A stretch of DNA of 64,000 bases from Parelaphostrongylus tenuis (GCA_019055375.1 JAHQIW010000291.1:1-64000); one strand, 5' to 3'. Positions 37,953-48,038 are shown, counted from the stretch's first letter. Notes: generated from the letters alone by a model not told the origin. Numbers and translations: made by a program.

Positions 37953-38240
37953 CCGCAGTTGTCAGGAGTTCTCAACGACGCACAAGTGGTCGTTGGTTCG
38001 ATCCCTTCCCAGGTTCACTAAGCTTCCACCCCTTCTGGGTCGGCGAAATGGTACCAGATTTGTCTGAGAGGATAGCAACACTGGCTTGATACTGACTTGA
38101 TACGTCGATAGGCCACCACAAGTCACTGGTAAGGCCTGATATACATCCACTCATCTCTAACCGATGCTTAATGAAGTGAAATTCATGGCGCACCCTTCTA
38201 GGACCCATCAATCCCTAGTGCTTTATCATTTATAGCCTTT
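37953..38240 (+). repeat. SINE-A copy just upstream of ADSL
   Basis: gttggttcgatcccttccca (B-box) is followed by the full body ('ggtaccagatttgtctgag', 'cttgatacgtcgataggcc') to the 3' end near 38240. That is 113 bases before the ADSL start codon, so it may lie within the promoter region. Confidence 0.7.
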
Positions 38241-38306
38241 TCACTTTCAACTATTCCGTATATGTGAGTCATTCTAGCGTTTGCGCTTGACTGCTCTGTT
38301 TCTGTT

Positions 38307-38321
38307 ATCCTTGCTTTCAGG
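38307..38321 (+). promoter_or_regulatory. Probable spliced-leader trans-splice acceptor of ADSL
   Basis: tccttgctttcag ends 31 bases before the ADSL start codon. It matches the nematode TTTCAG acceptor with no coding exon upstream. Nematode mRNAs commonly receive a spliced leader at such sites. The assignment is inference. Confidence 0.5.
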
Positions 38322-38352
38322 CGGATAATTTGCGTGGGCGTGCAGATACGGA

Positions 38353-41300
38353 ATGGATACGGAGTACCGCTATGAGTCCGTGCTTGCGTCACGTTATTGC
38401 AAGTCAAGTCCACTGATGGAGATTCTCTCCGAGAGAAATAAGGCATGTTTCCTACTGATTTCTTTCCCAGTATATCATTATTTCTGTTACTGTTACTGTA
38501 TCTATATTCTCCATTCTACAACAATATCACCATTGACGTAAGAAGAGGAGTTCGACAGGGCGATACAATTTCGCCAAAACTATTCACTACCACCCTACAA
38601 AATGTCATGCGAACATTAGAATGGGACGAAATGGAAGTGAAAATTGACGGTCGACAATTAAACCATCTTCGCTTTGCTGACGATATCGTTCTCATAACAC
38701 CAAACATCAGCCAAGCGGAACGAATGTTGACCGATTTCGATTTGGTCTTCAACTAAATCTAACGAAAACGATGTTCATGAGGAACGGATGGGTTTTGAAT
38801 GCCCCCTTCACGCTCAACGGAACAAAAATCTCCGAATGCTCCAGTTACGTCTATCTAGGTCGGGAAGTCAACATGATGAACGACCTAGCCCCAGAGTTGA
38901 GCAGGAGGAAACGAGCGGCTTGGGGAACGTTTAAGAGCATCGAAGATGTAGTGAAGAGGACAAAGAACATCCGACTCCGTGCCCACCTTTTCGACTCGAC
39001 AATTATCCCTGCCCTGACGTATGCAGCAGAAACCTGGTCGCTACGTAAGCAAGATGAAAGATCACTTGCCGTTATCGAACGCGCAGTCAAAAGGTCGATG
39101 CTAGGAGTATCCCGTATCTCGCAAATGAGAGAAAGGATCCGAAGTTCCGACCTACGTCTACGATCGCAATTCAGAGACGCCGTTCTACACGCCAGGAAAT
39201 CGAAAATAAGGTGGGCCGGACACGTGATGCGCTTCAACGACAACCGATGGACGAGAGCCGTTACCGACTGGATTCCTCGGGACGTCAAACGCTCTAAAGG
39301 AAGACCACTGACCCGTTGGTCCGATTTCTTCACGAAAGCGATGGAAGAAAGATATGATGCTCAGCGAATCCCTAAAGCGAGGAGGACTCACTGGGCTACT
39401 CTTGCACGCGATAGGGAAAAATGGAAGAGTTGCTGGTACCCGCTCGAGTCACTCGACGATCAACCGGACGACAGGTGATACAGGTGACAGGTGATATCAT
39501 TATTTCACCCAATTCACACGACCCATCATCATCGCAGTACACTGCGTGGATCCCAGGCACTTCATGGATTCAGTTCGATTCCTTGAATTCGTCCTCCACA
39601 AGGGTCTTCTAATATTTCATGTGTTATTTCGGCTGCTGATTGAGGATTTCGATTCTTTGTGAAAGTCGAAGAATGCCGGTTGAGACGACTCTCTTTGCAA
39701 TCATGGTGATAGCCGAGCTGAGGCATTCTTGCGGTTTGCTGGCTGATTACAAGGAAGTTTTCTGTAGGGGAATCGAACCAGCTTTATTTTTCTTCTTGAT
39801 ACACCGCATCACTAACCACACGGCTACCCCACCCCAATTAAAACCTCTCTTTTCATCAGTATTGCGTACGATGACTTTTCAGACGATTTTATGGCGACAG
39901 CTCTGGATTTGGCTCGCTGAGTCGCAGTATGAACTCGGACTGAAACAGGTATATCGCCAACGTACACATAGTACATCGTTGATGCACTCAGTGTCGTCTT
40001 ATGCTAAATTGTATAACTCAAGCAGTAGCGATGAAATCTATAACCAAATAGGTGACTACGATCTTTTCGTAAATATTCGATTTTCTCCTCATAAAATTCG
40101 GGGTTTTAGGGAAAGTGTTGGCGTCGTTCATACTATTGATAGCCTTAATGGAGTTTGTTTTGTCTTCATCTATCATTTACTAATGACAAAATCACTCTTA
40201 GTAAGGACGGAAACCTGAATCTCATACGAAAACTACAGCTTGGAATAAAAGCGTGCCCTCATTGCAACTCGACCGCGCCGCGTGCTAGGCGAAGTATGAA
40301 CGCGGTTCTCAACGGGTTGTGGTGGTTGGAAAATGATTTGAACACGGCATGCTGGTTTTTTTTTTTTTGACAAGGGGCGATAATTTCCCATGGCAGAGAG
40401 GGTTTTGAGTTCAGGGTCATCGTAGTGTAACACTGCCATTATGTACTACCAATCACTTTAGTTTACCTGGCAGATCCATTTGAGCGGGCGTATAATGGCT
40501 ACAAATTAGATCAACTATTTAATGTACTAATCCTCCGGGACAATTTTTCTAGTAACTGCGCGTCGCAGCGCGGTTTTTGTTATTTGATCTGGGTTTCTTC
40601 TCCTCTTGGTAAAGACATCCAAGTTTCTGCCATATATGAAGCTCTTATACGTGAAGAGCAAGCACTAAGCTACTACTCAGTTATACTGGATGCGAGTCGT
40701 GGTCTTCTCTTCGTTGCTACAGTGCGCTAAGAAGATCTTCTCGAGTAAGTAACCATAGTTTTAGAATTGACGTATTTCATGCTATCAAATGACTACTGAA
40801 AGTGAAGTGAAATAGTTTTATTCGCCGAAAACGATTTCTAAATAATTCCAAAAAAAGTGGTTTTAGCCTAAACGAGGTTGGTACGCCATGGCCATACACC
40901 GGTGTTTCGGAGGTTTCGGCCTCCTCGTCAGTGACCCCCGCCCCGCATTAAGCTCTGCATTGTAGCGAGGGAGGCGTACGTGGTATGTGGTGATGGCATA
41001 GTGTCCAATGACACTGGTCCATCATCACTTTCAGTCGATGGATTTCGGCTGGTAGACCAAAACTAATCCATAAAATCGGCTGTTTTGAAACCTCGCAATA
41101 AACATTCAAAATAATTCCAAAAAAAGAATGGATTTCTAAATATTAGTGGATTCGAAATAACACACGCAGTATCCAGAAGGCTAATTAAAGAACAGTTTTT
41201 CACATTCAATTCTGATGTAAATCTGTGAGGGACAAGGTGTCGATAGAATTTGAGAAGTTTGGATAGAGATAAAGCTTTGAATCCCTGAAGAGATGTGTAC

Positions 41301-44300
41301 CCATCTATGAGCACATGATCCGGTATGTGTAGAGTGTCGTCGCTGGTATCCTTCTGCTCTTGCACAATGTTTACTCTAAAGCCAATTGGTTACTTTTTTC
41401 ATGGAGTATCAAAGATTCAGGTAACCCAGGAAGCAATTGATGAGATGAAGCGAATGAGAGACAGCATTGATTGGCAGAAAATTCGGGACGAAGAACGTCG
41501 TTTGAAGCATGATGTAATGGCTCATAATCATGCCTTTGGCGCAGTATGTCTGTGTTTGCTTTCTGCAATAGTTTAAGAGAAAAAGTCGGTAGACATAAGT
41601 CTAGAGACTTTCAGATATGTCCTAAAGCCGCTGGAATAATTCATCTTGGCGCTACTTCATGTTACGTTCAAGATAACGCCGATATCATAGTCATTCGAGA
41701 GTCTGTCGGTCAAATTCTGCGAAGGTAATTTTGAAATTCTACGTTACCTTATACGAATCGCTTATGTGGCACAACTGGAAATAGGATGGTTTTAAACGGT
41801 GAGTTTACTTGCCTTATCTTTCTTTACTAAAGCCTTTAAATATTATCGGGAAGACCACCTTCGTTGTGTGCCAGGTTGGCGTGTCATCGATCTCTTTCGG
41901 CGTGCTCGTTGAATAGGTGTGGAGTTCAGTGATTCTTCCATCTTAGTCAGAAGGAGAGCCCCGACGATGTTATTCTCTTGACGTTGTTCCGAAACTGACA
42001 GAGCCCTACTAGCACTGCGATCGGGCCCAGGGTGTCGAGTACCACTGTGGGAAAGTGCCACTGAAGGGTAAAGGTTAGAGGAAAAAACTCTCGGCTTTGA
42101 TTCATTTTTGAGGATTTCGCCATGCATTCAACTTCATCAATTATCACATGAGATGAATGAATGTATGTCGCCCTTACAATGACTCGCGATGGCCTACCGA
42201 TGTATCAAGTCAGTGCAGCTATTCTCCCAAATAAGTCTCTGGTATCACTTCACTGACCCCGTACGTATGGAAGGCCTGGTGAGCCTTGAGCTTGGAATCG
42301 AACCATCGACTGGTCGACCGCATTTCTAACCTCTGCGCCACATAATACACCACTCAAGATATGATAGTATAATTGAATGCTATGATGTGTCTCTAGGGCG
42401 GCCACTGTGCTCGACCGAATGGCTAGATTTGCTGAACGTGAGAAGTCTCACGTTACTGTTGGTCGAACACATTATCAAACGGCTTCGCTGGTCACTATTG
42501 GGAAAAGGGCGGTGTTATGGGCTCAAGAACTACTTATGGGTTTCAAAGAGGTTAGTCCAGCATCGTTTTCCCATTTGTAATTCGTTTTTCTTCTCTATCT
42601 ATCTGCTTCTACCTGTCCTATATTTGCAGCTTGAACGTTTTCATGATACGATGAGATTTCGCGGAATCAAGGGTGCGACTGGTACACAAGATTCCTTCCT
42701 AACCCTCTTCAATGGCGATGAGGAAATGGTCTGTTGATGATGTTTGTTCTATTTACTCTCAAATTACTTCATACGGCATCAAACATATCACACTGAGCGG
42801 ATGCTGGCAATGTCGAATTCGATCTTTTTTTGCATCCATCGTCCATAGTCTCCATCACGGTTGTCGTTAAATACGAGTCGAGCCAATTTCCTTAGGATCT
42901 TTAGATAGCCTATAGTAAGACGTTTCCTCATGTTGGAGAGGGAGTGAACTTGCCCCACACAGGGTTAGTGCTAATTACCTTACCTTGCAGGGATGAGAGG
43001 TTTGGTGGCCCCAGGCGAACTCAAACCAGCACCTTAATAGTTCGGGCCATCTACGCAACAACAAGATCATTACGACTTTGCTAGCTGCTCCTTGTCAATA
43101 TGCATCTTGTTTTTTGACTCCAACTTCCGTAAAATGGTACTGGTTTAGGTCGAGAAATTGGATGATCTTGTGACATCGAAGGCTGGATTTAGTCAGAAAT
43201 TCTTAATTTCAGGACAGACTTATTCCAGGCAGCAGGTATATCTTAACAGCTTGACTTTAGAGCCCAGTAATTAACTTTGAACAATTGCAGGATGTTCAGT
43301 TGATATTCGCTCTCGCCGCCATTGGTGCTGCAGTCAAAAAAATCTGCACCGACATAAGGGTCCTGCAAGCAATGGGTGAATTACTGGAACCTTTCGAAAA
43401 GGTATTTCAATTATCAGATTTCTCTTGAAATGGCCTTGCTAAATTAACTTTTTCCGGATCAAATTGGCTCCTCGGCAATGCCGTACAAAAAGAATCCGAT
43501 GAGGAGTGAACGTTGTTGTTCTCTGGCCAGAAAGCTAATTCACACTCCACAGGTGAGACTCTGCGCATTTTCAATTTATTTTTCTGTTTGTTCAGCTATT
43601 TATTCATTAGATTCTACTTTAGGAGGCTTTGAGTATTCTGAGTGATCAGGGCTTAGAGAGAACACTCGACGACTCAGCTGGTCGTCGAATTCTTTTGCCA
43701 GATTCTTTACTCACCGCAGAAGCAATGCTCATTACACTACAGGTTAAAATTATTACCATCTTAATTTAGTTTATTCCAGTGGCAGCTTCCATAAGGAAAC
43801 GTATCAAATTAGCGCAACACAATGCATTCTGGAGAATTTTGCGAACCACAGTAGAAGTGCCAAAAGATTTTGTGCGCTTTGATCTGTGAAGACAATAGAA
43901 GTCACTCGGATTGTGTTTTGCTGACGTATTCATTTTGCATGTAGCGGAATGACTAGACGTCTTTTTGACACAAACGTAACCGATAGTCGATGGTTCGATT
44001 CCGTGCTCATAGCCCACCAAGCCTATTATCCCTCTGAAGCCGTTAAATTGGTATCAGACTTCAATATAGTTTGTAAGAATGTTCAGAGCCTTTGCGGGAT
44101 CAGCAGGTCAGAGCCATGCGTACGTTTCGGCGGTGTCGCGCGCTTCATCAGTGGCCCACGCTCACACTGAACCCTACCATATAGCAGAGATGGGAGACAT
44201 TATTCATGTTGATAGCACTTGATATTGTGTGATCACCATTTTTTCATCAGTGGATTAAGGCTGGTAGCGAATATATAGAAATTCATCTCATTGACTGTTT

Positions 44301-46435
44301 TTAAACCTTGCTCTAAACGTTCAAGATTGCCTATGAGAATGTTTAGAACCTTTTCGAGTTTGGTACTTCGGAGCCATAGGTACGTTTCGGGGGTGTCGCC
44401 CGTTTCATCAGTGACCCACTCCTCCCATTGCACCCTACTATATGGCAGGTGGTACAATGTCACGTCACCACAGATAATGTCTTCCTATCACTGCTATGAA
44501 GTAGGGTGCAGTGTGAGGGGTGGGCCACTGATAAAGTGGGCTACACCGCCGAACCGTGCGTATGGCTTCGACATAAAAACCTCAGGAATGCTCTATTCAT
44601 GCTCACAGACTATGTTGAATGTTTGAAGTGAGGTTCTGAAACAGTAGATGAGATGGGAATCAGGCTTGTCTGGGAGATTAACAACATTGACTTGAACGAT
44701 CGTTAGGCCACTGCGAGTCATTGTAACGGCCAGGTATGCACTCAAAAGACGAATGCATGACGCATTTCTCAGGGATTAGTCAACGACGAGAGCTTTATTA
44801 TTATTGTTTTGTGATATTCATTTTGCTGTAAATACCTTATGCATTTACTATTACAGAACGTATTCGAAGGACTCACAGTACAAACAGAAAATGTCGCTCG
44901 TATTGTCCGTGAAGAACTACCCTTTCTAGGTTTGGAAAAAGCGATGATGTGGTTGACTGAGGAAGGCGTTGATAGGCAAAAAGTAGGTCTTCAAACATCT
45001 TTTCTTTCTTACAGCGACTTTTTACTCTCGTTGTTGGTTACTCGTGGCTTGTTAATTGCCAATATCACCTTTTTACAGGTTAGCATCTTTCGATCTATCA
45101 GGCCTTAATTTGTTTCTGTGAAGGCTATACATATGCCTCTGTTGGTCGCCTATTGTGCTTAGTAATAGGTTGCGGAAAAAGATCTGAGAAAATGCTTGTA
45201 ACTTTTTGGGTGTCTGCTATTTTTTGTGTTTTTGCGCTCATTTAAAAACCCGTCTTCTCCCGCCTTGGTTGGTTTATAATTTACCTACTAATTTCAGAAT
45301 GGAGTTAACAAGCGAGCAAATTAGATTGTTGATTATGCACGAATGACTGTTGTGTTTGAATGAAGATAAACATCTTCACCTTCACCGCTTGTAAAACCTG
45401 AACGATCTGAACACGGCTGATTTTCCAAACTTTCTTCACCTTCGTCAAACTTTTTGAACCACCTGTACACCGTACTTTTGCCAACTGTGTCTTCGCCCCA
45501 AGCCAGACTGATGCGTTCACTTGCCACCGTTGCATTTGAACGCATCAGCCATCCGTGCATGATCAGTAAGCTAATTTGCTCGCTGGTTAACTCCATTCTG
45601 AAACAAGTAGATAAATTATGTACCAATCAACGCGGGAGAAGACGGGCTTTCCTCAAATGAGCCTAAGAACACAAAAAATGGCCGACACCCAAAAAAGTTA
45701 CAAGCATTTTCTCAGATCTTTTTCCTTGCCTATTATGATCACTTTTCTATGTAGTTCTAGGTTCTAGCTATTAGTGTTTAGGCTCATTCTATCATTCGTA
45801 CTACTGCACTTGAGGCAAAGAAGCGGCAAGCAACAGACGCTGTTCACATGAGTGATATTCTACAAAATTCATTCTTTGATTCGGTAGGTGTTCTACAAGC
45901 AGTTAGTAGGGTGAACTCTTATGAGCTTAAATAATTTGAGACCGTTAATATCCATTGCCAGCACCTATGGCACACTAGTTAGAGGTGACTTACGAAACAC
46001 ATGGTCGACCGTTCGATCCTACACCCGAGGCTCACCAAGCCTTCCATCCCTCCGTTGTTGGTAAATTGGTACCAGACTTGTCTGTGAAGATAGCAGCAAT
46101 GACTTGGTACTTCGACAAGCAACCGCGAGTCACTGTGAAGACCAGTTATGCGTTAAGTCACCTCTAACGATACTTGATGAAGTTTAATGCATGACTAGCT
46201 CTCAGTGATTGATCAACGCCGAGAGCTTTATCTTTCATTGTTAATTCTATCTAACTAGTTTGTCTCACATGAATAAGTCCAGGTTCGCGATCGTGTGATG
46301 GCATTGGTTAATGAGCCGATTCGCTTCACAGGCCGTTGTGAATCGCAAACTGTTCGTTTTATCACTCAAGAGCTACGTCCAGCTATTCAACGCTACTTCG
46401 ACCCAAATGCGGTTGCAGTTCAGCTCAATGTGTAG
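38353..46435 (+). CDS. adsl-1: Adenylosuccinate lyase, 13 exons, complete
   Basis: Exons: 38353-38442, 39883-39948, 41421-41543, 41615-41724, 42397-42550, 42630-42728, 43149-43235, 43291-43401, 43457-43552, 43623-43742, 44857-44982, 45782-45883 and 46283-46435. They join in frame to 478 residues, the usual length. The enzyme removes fumarate from SAICAR and adenylosuccinate in cytosolic purine synthesis. Visible motifs: [12 protein letters not shown] (substrate histidine), [21 protein letters not shown] (catalytic histidine), the fumarate-lyase signature [10 protein letters not shown] with the catalytic serine, and [12 protein letters not shown]. The start fits because the first residues end in ESVLASRYC as in worm enzymes. 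Oddities: intron 1 begins GC, not GT; intron 8 (43402-43456) ends CG, not AG, directly before the signature exon. The gene symbol is the C. elegans name, used by similarity. Confidence 0.92.
38511..39499 (+). mobile_element. 5'-truncated RTE retrotransposon in ADSL intron 1
   Basis: It starts at [19 protein letters not shown] in the reverse transcriptase domain, carries the catalytic [10 protein letters not shown] box, then continues in another frame as [10 protein letters not shown] through [20 protein letters not shown] and [12 protein letters not shown] to a stop at 39478. A small deletion near 38745 shifts the frame. The 3' end carries repeated caggtga units (39471-39499), as RTE elements do. 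The long second frame (235 codons) suggests a fairly recent insertion. It lies sense to the host gene. Confidence 0.85.
39500..39840 (-). repeat. SINE-D copy in ADSL intron 1
   Basis: The minus strand head reads gtagccgtgtggttagtgat then agctggttcgattcccc (B-box). The body is colinear with 35.86-36.21 kb. It abuts the RTE tail and ends about 40 bases before ADSL exon 2. Confidence 0.65.
40888..40942 (-). ncRNA. Complete hammerhead ribozyme-like motif in ADSL intron 2, family B
   Basis: The minus strand reads GGGUCA, CUGACGA (complement of 40925-40931), GGAGG-CCGAAA-CCUCC as a perfect five-pair stem-loop II, GAAA, then the eight-base palindrome CACCGGUG followed by UA and UGGCC. UGGCC pairs with GGUCA to form stem I. 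All core residues are present. The palindromic stem III without a loop is the arrangement expected of retroelement hammerheads that act as dimers. It is antisense to ADSL. Confidence 0.75.
42088..42352 (-). repeat. SINE-A copy in ADSL intron 4
   Basis: The minus strand reads tggcgcagaggttagaaatg (A-box), gatggttcgattccaagc (B-box), 'aggctcaccaggcc' and the full body to 'gaatgcatggcgaaatcctc' near 42115. Confidence 0.75.
44112..44162 (-). ncRNA. Hammerhead ribozyme-like motif, family B, unit 1
   Basis: CUGAUGA (complement of 44145-44151), a GCG/CGC stem-loop II, GAAAC and a CGUACG palindrome. GGGCCA upstream can pair with UGGCUC downstream as stem I. Stem II is not flush with the core, and the base before the stem I strand is not the expected UH, so it is probably weakened. 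Confidence 0.55.
44370..44422 (-). ncRNA. Hammerhead ribozyme-like motif, family B, unit 2
   Basis: CUGAUGA (complement of 44405-44411), GGG-CGACA-CCC stem-loop II, GAAAC GUACC UA and UGGCUC. Stem I pairs GGGUCA with UGGCUC. It is 260 bases from unit 1 on the same strand. Confidence 0.55.
44518..44572 (+). ncRNA. Degenerate hammerhead-like motif, family B, inverted unit
   Basis: gggccactgataaagtggg and 'ccgccgaaccgtgcgtatgg' align with units 1 and 2 on the opposite strand. CUGANGA is CUGAUAA and GAAA is GAAC, so the core is broken. Confidence 0.5.
45168..45730. mobile_element. Foldback mariner-type element in ADSL intron 11
   Basis: Bordered by TA on both sides (45166-45167, 45731-45732). 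Both ends start with the same roughly 180-base mariner 5' region in inverse orientation: gaaaaagatctgagaaaatg ends, untranslated leader, and the first codons MELTSEQI. The right copy continues on the minus strand as an N-terminal transposase piece with [19 protein letters not shown] and [20 protein letters not shown] (helix-turn-helix region). No catalytic domain is present. Confidence 0.8.
45340..45596 (-). pseudogene. Mariner transposase N-terminal fragment
   Basis: It starts at [16 protein letters not shown] and keeps the DNA-binding helix-turn-helix up to [12 protein letters not shown], then loses similarity. It lacks the DDD/D catalytic domain and cannot encode an active transposase. Confidence 0.8.
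45970..46240 (+). repeat. SINE-A copy in ADSL intron 12
   Basis: A nearly complete copy: ggtcgaccgttcgatcctac (B-box), 'gaggctcaccaagccttcca', 'ttggtaccagacttgtctg', 'gcgagtcactgtgaagacc' and 'gatcaacgccgagagcttt'. It is the best reference for the family in this window. Confidence 0.8.
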
Positions 46436-46623
46436 AAACCTTTAGGATTATGGCTCCTTATCGTTCTAGGTATCCGTCCATATCTGTTCATGTCCAAATG
46501 TTAACAAATTTTATAATGCATGTTTGATTTTCATTTTTGTCTCCGAATGTATGGTGGACCTCAACAGGTACTGACTCTGTTTTTTTTCCTCATCATGAGT
46601 AATTGGTCCGAAATACGATTGAC

Positions 46624-46629
46624 AATAAA
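46624..46629 (+). terminator. Candidate ADSL polyadenylation signal
   Basis: AATAAA lies 189 bases after the ADSL stop codon and is the first such hexamer downstream. Confidence 0.45.
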
Positions 46630-47087
46630 GAATTCTATTTGAGCCGCTGTTCAGTTTGAACGATCTGTAGCGGCTTGCCATGGTGGTGTTTCTTGAGCTT
46701 GTATCTTTCATCCTTTCAAAGCCGTGCATTCGAGGCCTCTGCATCTCTAAGTGGCAACTGTGGACGGTCTGCTCCACCTCTTCTTCATCTCCAACCCCCG
46801 GCGTGCTATTGATGAACGCAACAGCCTGCATTCTTTAGGCTTAGCAGTGTGCCCTTGTTAGACAGAGCACACTGGGGGTTAGAGATGCGGAGGACATGAA
46901 CGCACTGTTCAGAGTTGCCAGTTAGAGATGCATAGGCGGCGAGACATGGTCCCGAACGGGTCGGTAGTTACAGACAAAAAATATGCTGTTTGTTTCGAGT
47001 GTTTTCTTGAGACCACTCTCACATTTCAATATTTCATAATCGTTATCTGAGCCAACTTTTCATGTGATCTATTAATGGGCTCTTTTA

Positions 47088-47140
47088 CAGCCAAATACAC
47101 GTGTTTCGACCTTGACAGTCTCGTCAGTCGGGCAGAACCC
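47088..47140 (-). ncRNA. Hammerhead ribozyme-like motif, family A, core intact
   Basis: CUGACGA (complement of 47121-47127), GAC-UGUCAAG-GUC stem-loop II, GAAA, then CACGUG and UA. Stem I is imperfect (GCCCGA against UUUGGC). Confidence 0.6.
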
Positions 47141-47607
47141 TTCGTCTTTTAACCAGTCTTCTCGGGACGCCCCAGTCCCCACACTAATAGTGCGACGACA
47201 AACGACTTACACTACAGGGCCTTCAGGTGAAAATCACTAGATCAGCAGTTTTGTACATTCGATTGCTCTTGGCTGGTATCTTGAAAAATACGATTCGTTC
47301 AAGTGTTTTCTCAACAGCACGCTGAAATTTCAGTATACAGCCAACTTTCCTATACTATCATGACAAAGGGTCATGACATGTTGGCTCAGATAACAATTAC
47401 GAGACATATTGAAATTGTGCGTGGTCTCAAGAAAACACACGAAACGAACGGCAAACTATATTTCGAATTAATAGCCAGCAGCAATCGAGTGTACAACACT
47501 GCCGACCTGGTAATTTTCACTTGACGACAGTGTAAATCCTTCGTCGTCGCCTATTCTTAGCGTGGGAACTGGAGCACCCAGAGAAGAATGGCTAAAAGGC
47601 GAGGGGT

Positions 47608-47658
47608 TCTGCTCGACTGACGGGACTGTCGAAGTCGAAACACGTGTATCAGGCTGTA
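47608..47658 (+). ncRNA. Hammerhead ribozyme-like motif, family A, core mutated
   Basis: GCUCGA, CUGACGG (47617-47623, last A changed to G), GAC-UGUCGAA-GUC, GAAA (47637-47640), CACGUG, UA, UCAGGC. The CUGANGA change should abolish cleavage. Confidence 0.55.
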
Positions 47659-47856
47659 AAAGAGCCCATTAACAGACGACATGACAATTGGCTCAGATAC
47701 ATTCAAGTAATACCTTTACTTCCAGTGTTTTGTTAAGACCACGCTCAAATTTCAATAGATCCTTTCATTATTATATTTGAGCCTCTGTATAACTCTCTGT
47801 GGGGAGGGTAGGGCTCCCGAGAGAATTGACCGTAAAAAGATCGAAAGACGACTGGT

Positions 47857-47908
47857 TCTGCCCGATTGACGAGTCTGTAAGGACGAAACACATGTATCGG
47901 ACTGTACA
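47857..47908 (+). ncRNA. Hammerhead ribozyme-like motif, family A, core mutated
   Basis: GCCCGA, UUGACGA (47866-47872, first C changed to U), GUC-UGUAAG-GAC, GAAA, CACAUG, UA, UCGGAC. Stem I pairs well but the core change predicts loss of activity. Confidence 0.55.
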
Positions 47909-48038
47909 AGAGCCCTTACCAGACCACATGTCGAATTGGCTAAAGTAATAATGAAAGGATCTATAAGACAAATAGTTTGAGAGATTCATTTGCTGCATGA
48001 GAACGATAATCTATCATTGTTGAGAAGTAAGCGATGGC

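Larger units (their letters stand above)
44062..44658. mobile_element. Hammerhead-bearing element (family B) inserted in a SINE
   Basis: It holds two direct minus-strand units whose hammerhead cores are exactly 260 bases apart (44145 and 44405) and a third partial unit in inverse orientation near 44500-44640. Unit borders share agaatgtt(c/t)agagcc-like and 'accctac(c/t)atat(a/g)gcag' sequence. No open frame is seen. The layout resembles tandem terminal repeats of a PLE or a small non-autonomous relative. Confidence 0.65.
43944..44810 (+). repeat. SINE-A copy in ADSL intron 10, split by an insertion
   Basis: The 5' half (43944-44061) has gatggttcgattccgtgctc and 'ccaccaagcctatt' up to 'ggtatcagactt'. 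The 3' half (44659-44810) resumes at 'atcaggcttgtctgggag' and ends 'caacgacgagagctttatta'. The 597 bases between are the hammerhead-bearing element. Repeated atcagactt / atcaggctt at the junctions looks like a 9-base target duplication. Confidence 0.75.
46965..47995. mobile_element. Cluster of family A hammerhead-bearing units between ADSL and NTAQ1
   Basis: Three units: one on the minus strand (about 46965-47250) and two on the plus strand (about 47390-47710 and 47800-47995), with connecting inverted flanks. All share 'gtggtctcaagaaaac'-like, 'tggctcagata' and 'gacttgacgacagtgtaaa'-like segments. The last one ends about 40 bases before the NTAQ1 start codon. Confidence 0.65.

Noticed and set aside
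38851..39333. 160-codon minus-strand frame
   Set aside because: It is the antisense shadow of the RTE reverse transcriptase frame.
41843..42127. 94-codon minus-strand frame in ADSL intron 4
   Set aside because: It partly overlaps the SINE-A 3' end, and the remainder has no recognisable domain; possibly another repeat.
47166..47672. Long frames around the hammerhead cluster as coding sequence
   Set aside because: Frames are short and not conserved between units; the conserved feature is the ribozyme-like fold.
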